A program made the position numbers and the translations under genes. From contig NC_056045.1 of assembly GCF_004379255.2 (NCBI RefSeq), positions 4,188,560-4,252,559 on the forward strand: a stretch of 64,000 bases of DNA, given 5' to 3'. The notes under the pieces are model-generated. The model was not told the DNA's origin. It was given only the letters and a program-made list of their open reading frames with translations, and made no database searches. Below, piece after piece: positions 1-9,982 of the stretch (positions are counted from its first letter, which is position 1; every line of letters begins with the position of its first letter). This DNA is from Salvia splendens (Eukaryota; Streptophyta; Magnoliopsida; Lamiales; Lamiaceae).

Positions 1-1361
1 TTTCATAAAGTCCCTTTGGTCGCGACCTCCCGCATTTATTGAACCTAGAAAGGGCGGTCGTGATAAATAATGTCAATGAAATTTTTTACTTTCTTATTAG
101 ACACTTTTGAAAATTTCCGAACGCATAATTTCAATCTTAGGTGGAATTGCTAAGTAAATTAAAGTAAAAAAAAGTAGTTATATATTTTAATATAGAAAAA
201 GAATAGATAATTCTTTATTACCAATAAATTAATTAATTTAGATGAATGACATGGTTAATAAAATACTAGTTGGAAATGCGGTTGATTAATTTGCATAGAT
301 TATATTACACAGAAAATGTGTGATTGTTTAGTAAATTAGATATGTTTTTAAGGTTAAAAAATGAAAGCTTCTAATGATAAATCTTATATTCCTCCGTTCC
401 AATAAATATGAACATTTGAGTCTGGCACGAGATTTTTATGCAATGTCTTTTTGTGAGTTAATAAAGAGAAAGTAAAGTAATAGAGAAGAAAAAATAGAGA
501 GGGTGTTGTTTCTTTTTAAGAAACGTTTCATTTTTAGTGGGACAATCCAAACAGAAAAGCGTTTCATTTTAAATGGGACCAAGGGAGTATTTCTCAACAA
601 AATCAATGTTTATTGAGTACCAATGTGCTTGGTGAAACAAACATATACCGAACACTTCTCGAGCACTAAGGTGCTTGGTATCCATTTTGCGAGCGTTATA
701 GTGCTCGGGTCACTGTGAATACTTGAGATGAAATAGTTCCGAGCACTTGATTATGCTTAGACATATTCCACAATTCGAAGAACTTATATGTTTCGTGCTC
801 CTTGAAAAGTTTATATTTTTAAGAGACGAGAAGAGAGTATAGAATAGATAATTAAAAAAGGTAAAGAACTCCATAAACTTCTAAACATGAACAAAAAGTG
901 TGATAAATAAATGTTATCCTCAAGGTTCGAACTTAATTATATTCTAGTATGAGTTTCACAGTTTACTACAGAATTGAGAATACCTGCTATTAACCATCTG
1001 CATTTAATTATATATCGACATCATAATTGATTTATGTAGGATTATAAGTAATAGATAAAATTAAAATCCTGAAATGTTAGACATTGATATGAACGATAAA
1101 CTATTTTTATTATACGTATGTAAATACTATCATTAAATGTTGGACATTCACAACTTAGATGAACGATAAACTATTTTCGTTATTTTAATACATTCATCAA
1201 AATGAAAAACCAGAAAATATATAATCACGTGGCATTCAGCATAATCTAGAATAAAATTTCAACCCATGACCTACAATCCACTGACCAAGAAATACTAGCA
1301 TGATAAACTAATTGCATTAAAGGATGATGAAGCATGCAGATTAAATCCACCTTCCACAGTT
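1..1361. other. intergenic, AT-rich; no gene seen
   Basis: No open reading frame of recognisable content lies here. The stretch contains one MITE (listed separately at about 388-590) and a segment near 600-780 with several GTGCT/GAGCAC-type short repeats. The first 60 bases are richer in GC than what follows and may be the edge of a feature outside the window, but I cannot identify it. Confidence 0.5.
388..590. mobile_element. Stowaway-like MITE (CTCCGTTCC ends)
   Basis: The stretch begins with CCTCCGTTCC and ends with GGGACCAAGGGAGTAT, the inverted, somewhat diverged form of the same terminus. The ~200-bp AT-rich body has no coding content. This terminus is shared by many copies in the window, and is known in plants for Tc1/mariner-derived Stowaway-type MITEs. 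Family assignment is from the terminal motif only. Confidence 0.55.
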
Positions 1362-1890
1362 CCACAAGACAAGACACCAATTAACTAACCTAATTAACAG
1401 AGTAGAGAAGAGTAGAAAACATAAACAAGCTACAGTCCAGACTTAAATATGTAAAGCATAATAGTGAAGCTAGAGCTCTATAGCTGTCTCCGGCAGCAGT
1501 GCCGGCGGCAGATCCATGGTGTTCCTGAGGTTGATGACGTCGAGCAGCTCTTTATTTAGTCTACTACTACTAAAAATGGAAATAGTGCAAATAACTTGGG
1601 ACGCCCAGAAAGGAAAATAGTGCAAGTAACACTGGACGGAGGGAGTAGTTTTTTTTATATTAAATGGTGAAAAGGTAAAATACTATAGAAAATAAAATAA
1701 AGAGCTGCTCGACGTCCTCAACCTCAGGAACACCATGGATCTGCCGCCGGCACTGCTGCCGGAGACAGCTATAGAGCTCTAGCTTCACTATTATGCTTTA
1801 CATATTAAAGTCTGGACTGTAGCTTGTTTATGTTTTCTACTCTTCTCTACTCTGTTAATTAGGTTAGTTAATTGGTGTCTTGTCTTGTGG
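1362..1890. repeat. 196-bp near-perfect inverted repeat with ~137-bp spacer
   Basis: Bases 1362-1557 and 1695-1890 are reverse complements over 196 bp with no gap and only two mismatches that I can find. Each arm holds the C-terminal coding end of a B3-type gene (a tail reading ...LPPALLPETAIEL then stop) plus its 3' untranslated sequence. Arm 1362-1557 is in the orientation expected downstream of the minus-strand B3 fragment at 1891-2325. Arm 1695-1890 is an inverted copy and separates that fragment from its natural end. The spacer contains a partial MITE (GACGGAGGGAGTA near 1635-1650). A transcript across this region would fold into a long hairpin. Confidence 0.9.
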
Positions 1891-2325
1891 ATCTGAGGGC
1901 TCGACTCCATCACCTCGAAGATGCAAGCATCTCCCTCTGCCAGATTGTTATCATTCACGAATTTCTTCCAACCAGCGCACTCGAACCTCGGCCTGCTGTC
2001 GTTTCCATGATACATCATCTGCCACTGCTTGTCACCATGCCTAAGAGCCAAAGGCACCTTTGCACCAGGAAGTTTGGGAAGAATGTGTGTTGGTGGATGC
2101 TGTTGCCACCAAAATTAAGGAAATGCACCATTTATTACACACACAACACACTAAGATCAATTCAAAGGTTGTAATGAAAAAGCAAGAGAATTGAATATCA
2201 TGAACCAGATAATAAGGAAGGGTGGTGATATGTGACTTTGACAGTATAACATCAAAGAAATCCTTATTCCCTGAGAGACAGCACCCAACTCCAACTCCAT
2301 CACCACCTTTGTTTCCTTCACACAC
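1791..2325 (-). pseudogene. B3 (REM-like) DNA-binding gene, 3' end rearranged
   Basis: Two exons can be read on the minus strand. Exon 1 (2325 to about 2206) has the start of a B3 fold (KDFFDVILSKSHIT...PYYL) and ends at a GT donor. Exon 2 (from about 2099 after a CAG acceptor) continues with THILPKLPGAKVPLALRHG and GWKKFVNDNNLAEGDACIFE, the classic second half of a B3 domain. After about residue ESSPQ the frame enters the inverted-repeat arm at 1890 and reads antisense 3' UTR up to a stop at 1791, so the native C-terminus is lost. B3 proteins bind DNA as plant transcription factors. The first start codon is uncertain. The domain looks intact but the gene is chimeric; I treat it as a relic. 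Confidence 0.7.
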
Positions 2326-2481
2326 CTAAACAAACATCTAAAATTCAATCATCTTTGCAAAAATTTAACAAGATTGCTTTTTCTACACTCTATTCTAAAA
2401 TCCTTTTTAAACTATTTTTAAATTAAAACAAACGTCTCAAAAAAATCGTATCTCTGGCTTAAACAAGATCTTTACCCTAAA

Positions 2482-3504
2482 CGGATCACATTTAGTCCGA
2501 AATGGACGGTTCCGTTAAAATGTAACGGTCAACGAGATTTAAATCAATTTTGACCGGATTAAGAGTTATAATTATGTTTTATTAAGGGTTAATATTTAAT
2601 TAAGCTAATTAACCTAAAACTAAAAAATGTAAAATAATTTAAAATATAAAACATGAAAAAAAAATCAAAATGTTAGAGTGAAATGCCAATCGACGTTGCG
2701 TCAATAGCACTTCATCCACAATTCAACAATCTCAACCCTAAACTCAAAATTCAACAATCGACGAATACTCGCCTTTCACCGGATCGTCGTCGCTTTTCCA
2801 CGACGACCTGTAGGTCTCGACGCCGGTGACGTAGTTCCACCCCAGCCGGATTCCGGAAAGCAACGTGTCGCAGGGGTAATCGAAGCTCTGCCATGTAAAT
2901 CCATCATCGTCTGCATCTTTGACGATCAGATTCCCGGAGTCGAGCAATCGCGCGATTGGATTTGGGGCAGGAGTCGTAAAAAACGCAGACGACCAGACGG
3001 TGCCGTTAGTTCTGTTAAGAATAGCAAGGACGCCAGGCGCCGTTACTGTTAAGACGCCGGATCTATCTGTGAGCGGTGATTCCCTGTTTGCGACCCACAC
3101 ATAAGTAGGAACGGATATTTGGCTGTACCAGATTCCGACGTAGCGATTGGTGGAATTGTTGAGGTTGAAGAAGCCGAGCTCGAATACTCCGTTTGCAGAA
3201 ACGAGCGTTTCTCCGTCTAACTTACCGGGAAGGCCGTATAAGGGGGAATCGGGGCCGCTGTGTCTAACTGTATAAATGGAATACAAATATGGTATTTCAC
3301 TCTAACATTTTGATTTTTTTTTCATGTTTTATATTTTAAATTATTTACATTTTACATTTTTTTTTGTTTTAGGTTAATTAGGTTAATTAGATATTAACCC
3401 TTAATAAAACATAATTATAACTCTTAATCCGGTCAAAATTGGTTTAAACCTCGTTGACCGTTACATTTTAACGGAACCATCCATTTCGGACTAAATGTGA
3501 TCCG
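2482..3504. mobile_element. inverted-repeat-bounded element carrying a gene fragment (Pack-type, probably MULE)
   Basis: About 205 bp at 2482-2686 and 214 bp at 3291-3504 are reverse complements with small indels (CGGATCACATTTAGTCCG outermost, GTGAAATACC/GGTATTTCAC innermost). They enclose 600 bp of receptor-kinase coding sequence. Long terminal inverted repeats around a cellular gene fragment are the known architecture of Pack-MULEs and related Pack-type elements. Sequence beyond the right arm (to about 3600) lacks a partner on the left, so the true outer ends and target duplication are not certain. No transposase is present. Confidence 0.6.
2744..3286 (-). pseudogene. captured S-domain receptor-like kinase fragment (bulb-type lectin part)
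   Basis: The 180-residue reading frame matches the N-terminal half of G-type lectin S-receptor-like kinases. Hallmarks in order are [73 protein letters not shown] and [13 protein letters not shown]. These cover the bulb-type (mannose-binding-like) lectin domain and the start of the S-locus glycoprotein region. Signal peptide, PAN domain, transmembrane segment and kinase are all missing: the frame ends abruptly after GEYS and is boxed between the inverted repeats at 2482-2686 and 3291-3504. The uninterrupted frame suggests fairly recent capture. A functional product is doubtful. Confidence 0.85.
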
Positions 3505-3891
3505 ATTTTAAATGTGAGGGACCGAATAATTCAAAAGATAATGTTTTGGACCAAAATTAAAAAATCGCAATATGTTAAGGACCATTTTGGGACTTTAGTC
3601 TAGAAAGAAATAAAGAAAGTCCATTATGATGGAGTTCTTAGGTTTATCCTGTGTGTAATAGTAGTGATCAACTCATGTGATCTCACACAATTTACAATCC
3701 ACATTGGATTTGGATTGGACGTCAACTTTCATTTTTTAAGAAAGATACACACATCCACGCCTTTCCTCTTTTAGACTTTATCATTCACATAGTGCAGCAT
3801 TTTATTTCTTTATATAGTTTTTTTATATTAAATGGTGAAAAAGGTAAAATACTATAGAAAATAAAATAAAGAGTTGTATTTTCAAATGTGT

Positions 3892-4126
3892 TACTCCATC
3901 CTCATCCGTCCTACAAGAATATGCACTCTTTCTTTTTTAGTCCGTCCTATAATAATATGCACTTTTCAATTTTGGAACTCTTTTATCTCTATTATGGTGA
4001 GACGGATTCTCCACCAACAATAATTTAATTACTTTTTCGTTCTACTAGTACTATCTTACTTTACCAATTGTGTATTAAAATTTATGCCCAACTAAAATTG
4101 CATATTCATGTGGGACGGAGGGAGTA
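3892..4126. mobile_element. Stowaway-like MITE
   Basis: Ends TACTCCATCCTCATCCGTCC and GGGACGGAGGGAGTA are imperfect inverted repeats. The interior has the phrase AAGAATATGCACT, also found in the copies at 12377, 28204 and 45951, so these four belong to one subfamily. Confidence 0.65.
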
Positions 4127-4332
4127 TATTCTTGTCATTTCAAATGAAATGAAATGAGTACAAAATAGAATATTGAATTATATTCTTATGGAAATTGGTA
4201 TACTCATTCCATTTATTAAAAATAGAGACTTAAAGATAGACATGAATTTAAATATAAAATGACAAAAACATGATTATTTTGGAAGGACGGATAAAGTACT
4301 ATATTTTAAGGATATCAAATAAGAGTACTGGT

Positions 4333-4472
4333 TCATAATTACTATGAATGTTAAAAAGGTCTCACACTCTACTAACCCACTGCACACACACATACAAGTG
4401 ACTCATAATTACTATGAATGATAAAAAGGTCTCACACTCTACTAACCCACTGCACACACACATACAAGTGAG
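4333..4472. repeat. 70-bp tandem duplication
   Basis: TCATAATTACTATGAATG is followed by the same sequence through CACACACACATACAAGTG twice in a row (4333-4402 and 4403-4472) with only one or two differences. It is non-coding and a recent local duplication. Confidence 0.85.
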
Positions 4473-5448
4473 ACTCATATTCCACTAACTTTCTTCCACC
4501 AATTTTTCTTAATATTTCATAAAATTCGTGCCGAAAAGAGATAAGACTCATATTCGTTGAAAGAGGGGTAGTGCTCTAGCCTTTTAGGCGTTTTGAGTTG
4601 TTATCAATAACTACCACACAAATATCTCTTATTTCCTTTCTGTTTGCTCAATTTGTGAGAAAGAGTCACGTAACTATTTCATTCGTTTATAAAAAATAGA
4701 CTTGTTTGTGAACAGTAGTATATTTTACTATATGGGAGTAGTAGATAAAAAAGTGATTGAAGTGTTCTTATAAAAAAATGAGACACATTTTGTAGAGAAA
4801 GAGAACTTAATAAGATAGGGACTAGTTTTTTGGAAGGCTAAAAAAAGATTATCTTTTAGTATTTACGAATTTTCTTGTGGAATTGTGAATTTTATTATGA
4901 CCTAATTGTCATATAAGAATGAAACGGAGTACATAATTTGTTGTCGAATTAAACTAAAAGCTACCAAATTGGCGGTCGACCGGGTTTGCTTACCATCAAC
5001 TCAACATTTCGCCGGAGCGATACAAGGAATCCTGAATTTTGAGAAATTGTCCATCGAGGTTATATTTGGTTTCTTAGATAAAATAATAGTAAGATGGTAT
5101 ATTCTAAAATAAAATTGTGAGATTATTTAGTAGGAGGGGGTTGGATAAGACTAATTATCACATAACTATACATTTATACTATAAATGTAATTATGGAATA
5201 TAATCTAGCTTGCCTACTGAACACCCATAATTGATTAATTTGTATTACAAATTTGTACTCCATTACCTCTTTGTAGTTGTGAATGAGAAGGACAGATTTT
5301 CATTTCGCGATCTTCCTTTCATCCATCTTAAAAATTATTGATCCATTTTTTTTCTGTCGATGGAGACGACGTTTTGTAGAATTAGTAGAACAAGTGCAAT
5401 AAAATTTGTAATGTGATTTGCACGATCACGTTAGTCATCGATCAATAC

Positions 5449-5672
5449 TACTCCCTCCGTCCCCAATTAGGAGTCACTCTTTGACCGGGCACAGGTTTTA
5501 AGGAAGTGTTTGAATGTGTGGTGTAATAAATGGAGTTAGGTAGTTAAATGTGAGATCTCTTTGACTTTTAGGGTATTTTTGATGTCCAAATATAATAAGT
5601 AGGAAGAGTGACTCTTAAGCGGGGATGGACTGAAATGGAAAAGAGTGACTCTTAATCGGGGACGAGGGAGTA
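5449..5672. mobile_element. Stowaway-like MITE
   Basis: Ends TACTCCCTCCGTCCCC and GGGGACGAGGGAGTA, with the internal subterminal phrase GGAGTCACTCTT / AAGAGTGACTC repeated in inverted orientation. A similar subfamily occurs at about 48728-48976. Confidence 0.65.
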
Positions 5673-6044
5673 TTTTTTAAAGGTTGGATGGAGAAAGTAC
5701 GTAACCGAGAACGAGAAGAAGAGACAGTCATCACCGCGACCACTAACAACTTGAATGAGCTTACCAAAAGCATCGTAGACAGAAAAAACTGCTACTACGC
5801 CCCAACAACAAAATGGTAACTAAGATTTGGTGTTTTAACTCATAAAAAGGGCATAAAACTTGTAAATATGAACAAAGTGTGAATTCTCAAGGCTTGGACT
5901 CTAATACCCAAATAACCAAGTATTCATACATTTGAGTTTCACTACAAATTACCAAAACATTAAATCCAGCTTCCACAAGGCACATAAGAGTCTACAGAGA
6001 CAGAATTGTAAAGCTTAATGGTGAACATAGTGAAGCCAAAGCTC

Positions 6045-6492
6045 TATAGCCGTCTCCGGTGTCTTTCCCTGGGATTGAATCAGCAGTGCCGGCGGCAGAT
6101 CCATGGTGTTCCTGATGATGCCTGAGGATCTGAGGGCTCGACTCCATCATTTCCCTCTTTCAGATTGTTATCAGTCACGAATTTCTTCCAAGATACATCA
6201 TCATCATCATCATCATCATCTGCCATTGCTTGTCACCAAAGGCACCTTTGCATCAGGAAATTTGGGAAGAATGTGTGTTGGTGGACGCTGTTGCCACCAA
6301 AATCAAGGAAATGCACCATTTATTACACACACAACATACACTAAGAATTGAGAGGTTGTAATGAAAAACAAGAGCAATGAATATATACCAGATAATGATT
6401 GAGGGTGACATGTGACTTTGACACAATAACATCAAAGAACTCCTTCCCTGAGAGACAACACCCATCTCCAACTCCATCACGCACCTAAACAA
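6045..6492 (-). pseudogene. second B3 (REM-like) gene relic
   Basis: This is a paralogue of the fragment at 1791-2325. Exon 1 (about 6492-6389) encodes GKEFFDVIVSKSHVT and ends at a GT donor. The following exon has PTHILPKFPDAKVPL, then a deletion removes most of the middle of the domain. A run of CAT triplets (about 6198-6220 on the plus strand) replaces it, and KKFVTDNNLKEG appears in a different frame. The C-terminal tail is still seen as GTPWICRRHC in one frame. A deletion plus frameshift makes this a pseudogene. Unlike the other copy, its 3' end is in the ancestral order, which shows how the copy at 1791-2325 was rearranged. Confidence 0.65.
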
Positions 6493-8384
6493 ACATATGA
6501 ATTAAAAGCAACAAGACTACAAATTATTGAAATTTCCATTTTGTTTTTGTTTACCTCAATTTATGCTTCCAAACTAGTAGTACTTTTTTCATCTCTCTGT
6601 TTTTGGTATTATCGCATTTTTGACAGAATATTGGGCGAAATAAAATGAAAAAAGGAGAAAGATGTGTAGAGCGGCAAAAACATGTGAACTATCAATCCAT
6701 CAAAGGAGTAGAATTTTGGTAAAAAAGAAATAGGCTTGTAATTTTCAGGCAATGTTAGCTATGTAGAGATCTTGTGCTGTGATGTTATTCTCTTACTGGA
6801 AACCAAGGAGAAAAGAGAGAAATGTTTATTGGACAATTCTCATCGTAGTGGTGAATATGTGTAGGCACTAGGCAGTCAATATGGATAAGGCTTGTACGTG
6901 ATCTGCTCAATTGATATATTAGAATGGAAAGAATCAATTCAAGATCAATTTCTAGGGTCAAAAGATCGGAAAAAATATCATAATTAGAATAACTTACTAG
7001 TATACAAACAGAAACAGTACTCGTACACTACTCACTCGATTCATAGTCGTGGAGTTATTTTGTCATTTTGATAGTTATTTTGTCATTTTGATACATTTCT
7101 ATTAAAAGTCAATATATTTGTACTATTAGATAGAAATCCATGTGTTACATCTTACAACCACAATTGGTGATAACAGGAGAGACCCATGAGACTTATATAG
7201 TAGATTAAGCTCTTTGTATACACCGATATGAGATATTATTATTATATAGTAGATTAAAACCCGGATTTTAATCTATGCAAAACTATATTTAAATATATAG
7301 AGGGTTTTAATCTATGCAAAACTAGATTTAAATACAGAAACACAAAACAATATCATGTGTATGGCATGTTTAGGTCCTATATATATGTATGAACTTTGAA
7401 TTCTTATGATTTTCCCCCGACAAAGAATTCCGGTCAAATTAAAATTGACGTGAAGTACATTTGTCGATTACCATCTACCTAGCGAAAGATGACAAATCAG
7501 TATACAAATTTCCTACAATTTTCCTCCTAAACTTACTAAAGATGACAAATCAATATACGAATTTCCTACAATTATCCTCCTAAACTTACATTTTTCTAAC
7601 TTAAATACATGAACTACAAAATTTTCTCTTTTTCCACCCAATGATCAATTTCAATCAAAATAAAATTATTTTGTGACTTAATCTAATTTTATCATTTTCT
7701 AAATTACAATTTTTATTGTTGTAGACAATAAGACTTTTATTAATTATATTGAACTACGTGTAATGTCTTGAAAAAATAACAAAATTTAAGAGATGTAGAA
7801 AATTGAGATATTAGCGATTTTTGTCTTTCAAATTGCATTGGATTAGAATTATACTAATTTTTATCATTTTTATGAAATTGGAGATTCATAAACTACATAA
7901 TGAATAAAAAAGTGGTGAAATGGCCAATATGATATCAGTACTGTTGATCTAACACATCCTCCTAAACTAAACATACAAACATAAAAACCTAACACTACAC
8001 GCAGCAGACAAAGACTGGACTTAAAGAAAGATGGTATCACAATTCACATCCTCTAATTCCATAAGAGCTCCAACCAAAGCAAAAGCAAAATAAAAAGATT
8101 GTTCAAGGATCCACTAACTAGTCTAAAGAGGAGGCATCCATCTAATTTCCACATCCAAGAAATCTCAACACACAAGGAATTGATAAAAATAAAAGACTCA
8201 TCATCTGGAAAGCTTTAACTCAACCATCATCCCAAACCATTCACCATTTCACCAAACACAATTAGAATTAATGTCAAAAGCTTTATTCATTCAAAAATTC
8301 CTAACAAGCAAGAATAAAGACAGTCCAACTTCTGAACCAACATAAAATGTAGCAACAAGTAAAGCACCTCCTCATGGAACTCCT
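6493..8384. other. intergenic with short tandem duplications; XPT 3' flank
   Basis: No gene is recognisable. There is a two-copy repeat of about 57 bp at 7485-7598 (AAAGATGACAAATCA...TTTCCTACAATT) and a repeated TTTTAATCTATGCAAAACTA phrase near 7269-7332. The last few hundred bases are probably the 3' UTR of the minus-strand gene that follows. Confidence 0.5.
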
Positions 8385-9625
8385 CTACTCCTCCTTCTCA
8401 GCTCCTTCGATCTTTGGCTTCTTCGCTGTCGCCTGCGAATACAAGAACGTCCCGAAAATGGCAATGGCGGATCCGAGAGCATTCAGTGGCCGGACCGGAT
8501 TCCTGAACACCAAGACACTAGCTATGATCACCACAACTCTCTTCATTGTGTTCCCAACAGAGAAGGTGAGGGGGCTAATGTCATCGAGGGCTTCATACGA
8601 GGACTGGTTGTAGAGGTGATAGAATATCCCGGATACCAACACCCAAAGGTAAAAGGTTGATGGATTAACGCTTGCAACAGCCTTATGATACCCGGCAACC
8701 CATTGAGAGCCTTCCACAAACACGGCCACCGGAAACAGATAAAACAGAGAGAGTATTGTGATCCAACCATACAAATTCAACCCATTCACCTCTTTAAAAC
8801 GATGCAAGCTCTTCTTAGAGTAAACATTACGAAGCACAAACCCTACATTGCTAATCATAGCACCCCACAGCCCCCAAAATTGAAGGAAACCTCAGTCACA
8901 GCAGCTAATGAGCAACCAAACACGATAGGGAGGATCGAGAGCCACACTTTCAACGGGTACGAATCACCAATCAACGACGAAAAGATAACCGTGAAAACAG
9001 GCTCAGCAGATTTAATGACATGAGTGAATGACACAGCAACTTTAGAGAATGAAACACAAGCTGAAATGTGGCCTACAGTGTGGAAAAGTGCAGGTCCAAG
9101 AAGTGCTATAATGAAAGATTTATCTATTTTGGGGCATGGCTGCAGCTTCGAAGACCACAGCATTAACATCCAAACAGAGCCACAAAATAGCTGAAACGAT
9201 GCAAGAAGCCATGGATATGGGAAGATATTCAAAACCTTCTTGTTGTAAATATTGAAAACAATGTTTTGAAAATACCACAGCCCGAAAACGATAGCTAGCT
9301 TCTTGTTCATCCCGGACTTCGGGGCTCCGATTTCTCCATCCTGGCTCGATTCTTGCGGGGCTCCGGATGCTGCTGCCCCAGCCTTCTGAGATGGGAATCT
9401 TGAAAAGTTTCCCAAAGGAAGCACCGGAAACCTCCCAAAATCCGATCTTGATTCAGGGATCCGGCAAATTGGGGCGGCGGCGGCGGCGGCGGGGGATAAT
9501 CCATGGACCGGATTTCTGACTGATTGAGCTCTGTTTCGATCCAGAAGGGAACCGTTAATGCGGTGTCTGATGCTGGGTTTGGAGAGAGTGAGATTTGAGG
9601 GCGGAAGAAGGTTTAAAGATAGCAT
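8385..9625 (-). CDS. XPT: xylulose 5-phosphate/phosphate translocator, plastid (one-base frameshift)
   Basis: A plastid inner-envelope antiporter of the TPT/NST family, exchanging pentose and triose phosphates for phosphate. The product starts at 9625 with a ~90-residue Ser/Ala/Pro-rich transit peptide. The carrier follows: LWYFQNIVFNIYNKKVLN, GHISACVSFSKVAVSFTH, YHLYNQSSYEALDDISP and the substrate-site Lys-Arg in SVGNTMKRVVVI. The motif set (ACVSFSKVAVSF, FVEGSQW) fits XPT rather than GPT, PPT or TPT, and a single exon agrees with XPT. Near 8870 the frame breaks: FNFGG should be followed by a Leu-Trp-Gly-Ala-Met run, but one base is missing next to a C run (CAGCCCCC), giving an early stop at 8855 while the second half stays open from 8858 to 8385. 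With that base the protein would be ~413 residues, the family length. Either an assembly error or a very recent pseudogene. AUG7 lies divergently 6 kb away. Confidence 0.85.
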
Positions 9626-9979
9626 TTTTACTGCAGATTTTTCGACAAATGGAGTTGGGGAGAAACTGGGGAGTATAGGTTTGAGAGTAGAAAAACTTGA
9701 ATTTGAAGGAGGGGGCGCAGCGCACCTACCCCCAATATTAAAGTAGCAGGGTTTAGGTTCGGCGCATATGCTGTAGGGAAAAATAATTAAATTTTCTTTT
9801 CTATATTGACAGGATGGATCTTGATTTGATTCGTTTAAACTTTAAATGAATAGTACGTGTCTCAACCAAAGTAAAGAAGAACACCGCTTGTGGGCGGTAC
9901 ATCCGTCGCCGCCATAACGGACAATTGGGGGATGTTGTTTGTGCGAATGCGACAGTCTTTGTACTCATCTCTATTTCAA
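9626..9979. other. XPT upstream region
   Basis: About 350 bp between the XPT start codon and the left end of the Harbinger element. It must hold the XPT 5' UTR and proximal promoter. I see no clear TATA box. Confidence 0.4.
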
Positions 9980-9982
9980 TAA

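Larger units (their letters stand above)
3505..5447. other. intergenic: MITE and a 70-bp tandem duplication; no gene
   Basis: This stretch holds the extended right flank of the inverted-repeat element, a short sequence at about 3822-3876 also present in the spacer of the 1362-1890 inverted repeat (ATTAAATGGTGAAAA..., AAATACTATAGAAAAT), a MITE and a tandem duplication (both listed). I see no gene. Confidence 0.5.

Noticed and set aside
8385..9625. Glucose-6-phosphate/phosphate translocator (GPT) retrocopy
   Set aside because: The lack of introns first suggested a retrocopy, but the motifs ACVSFSKVAVSF and FVEGSQW fit XPT, which is naturally intronless.
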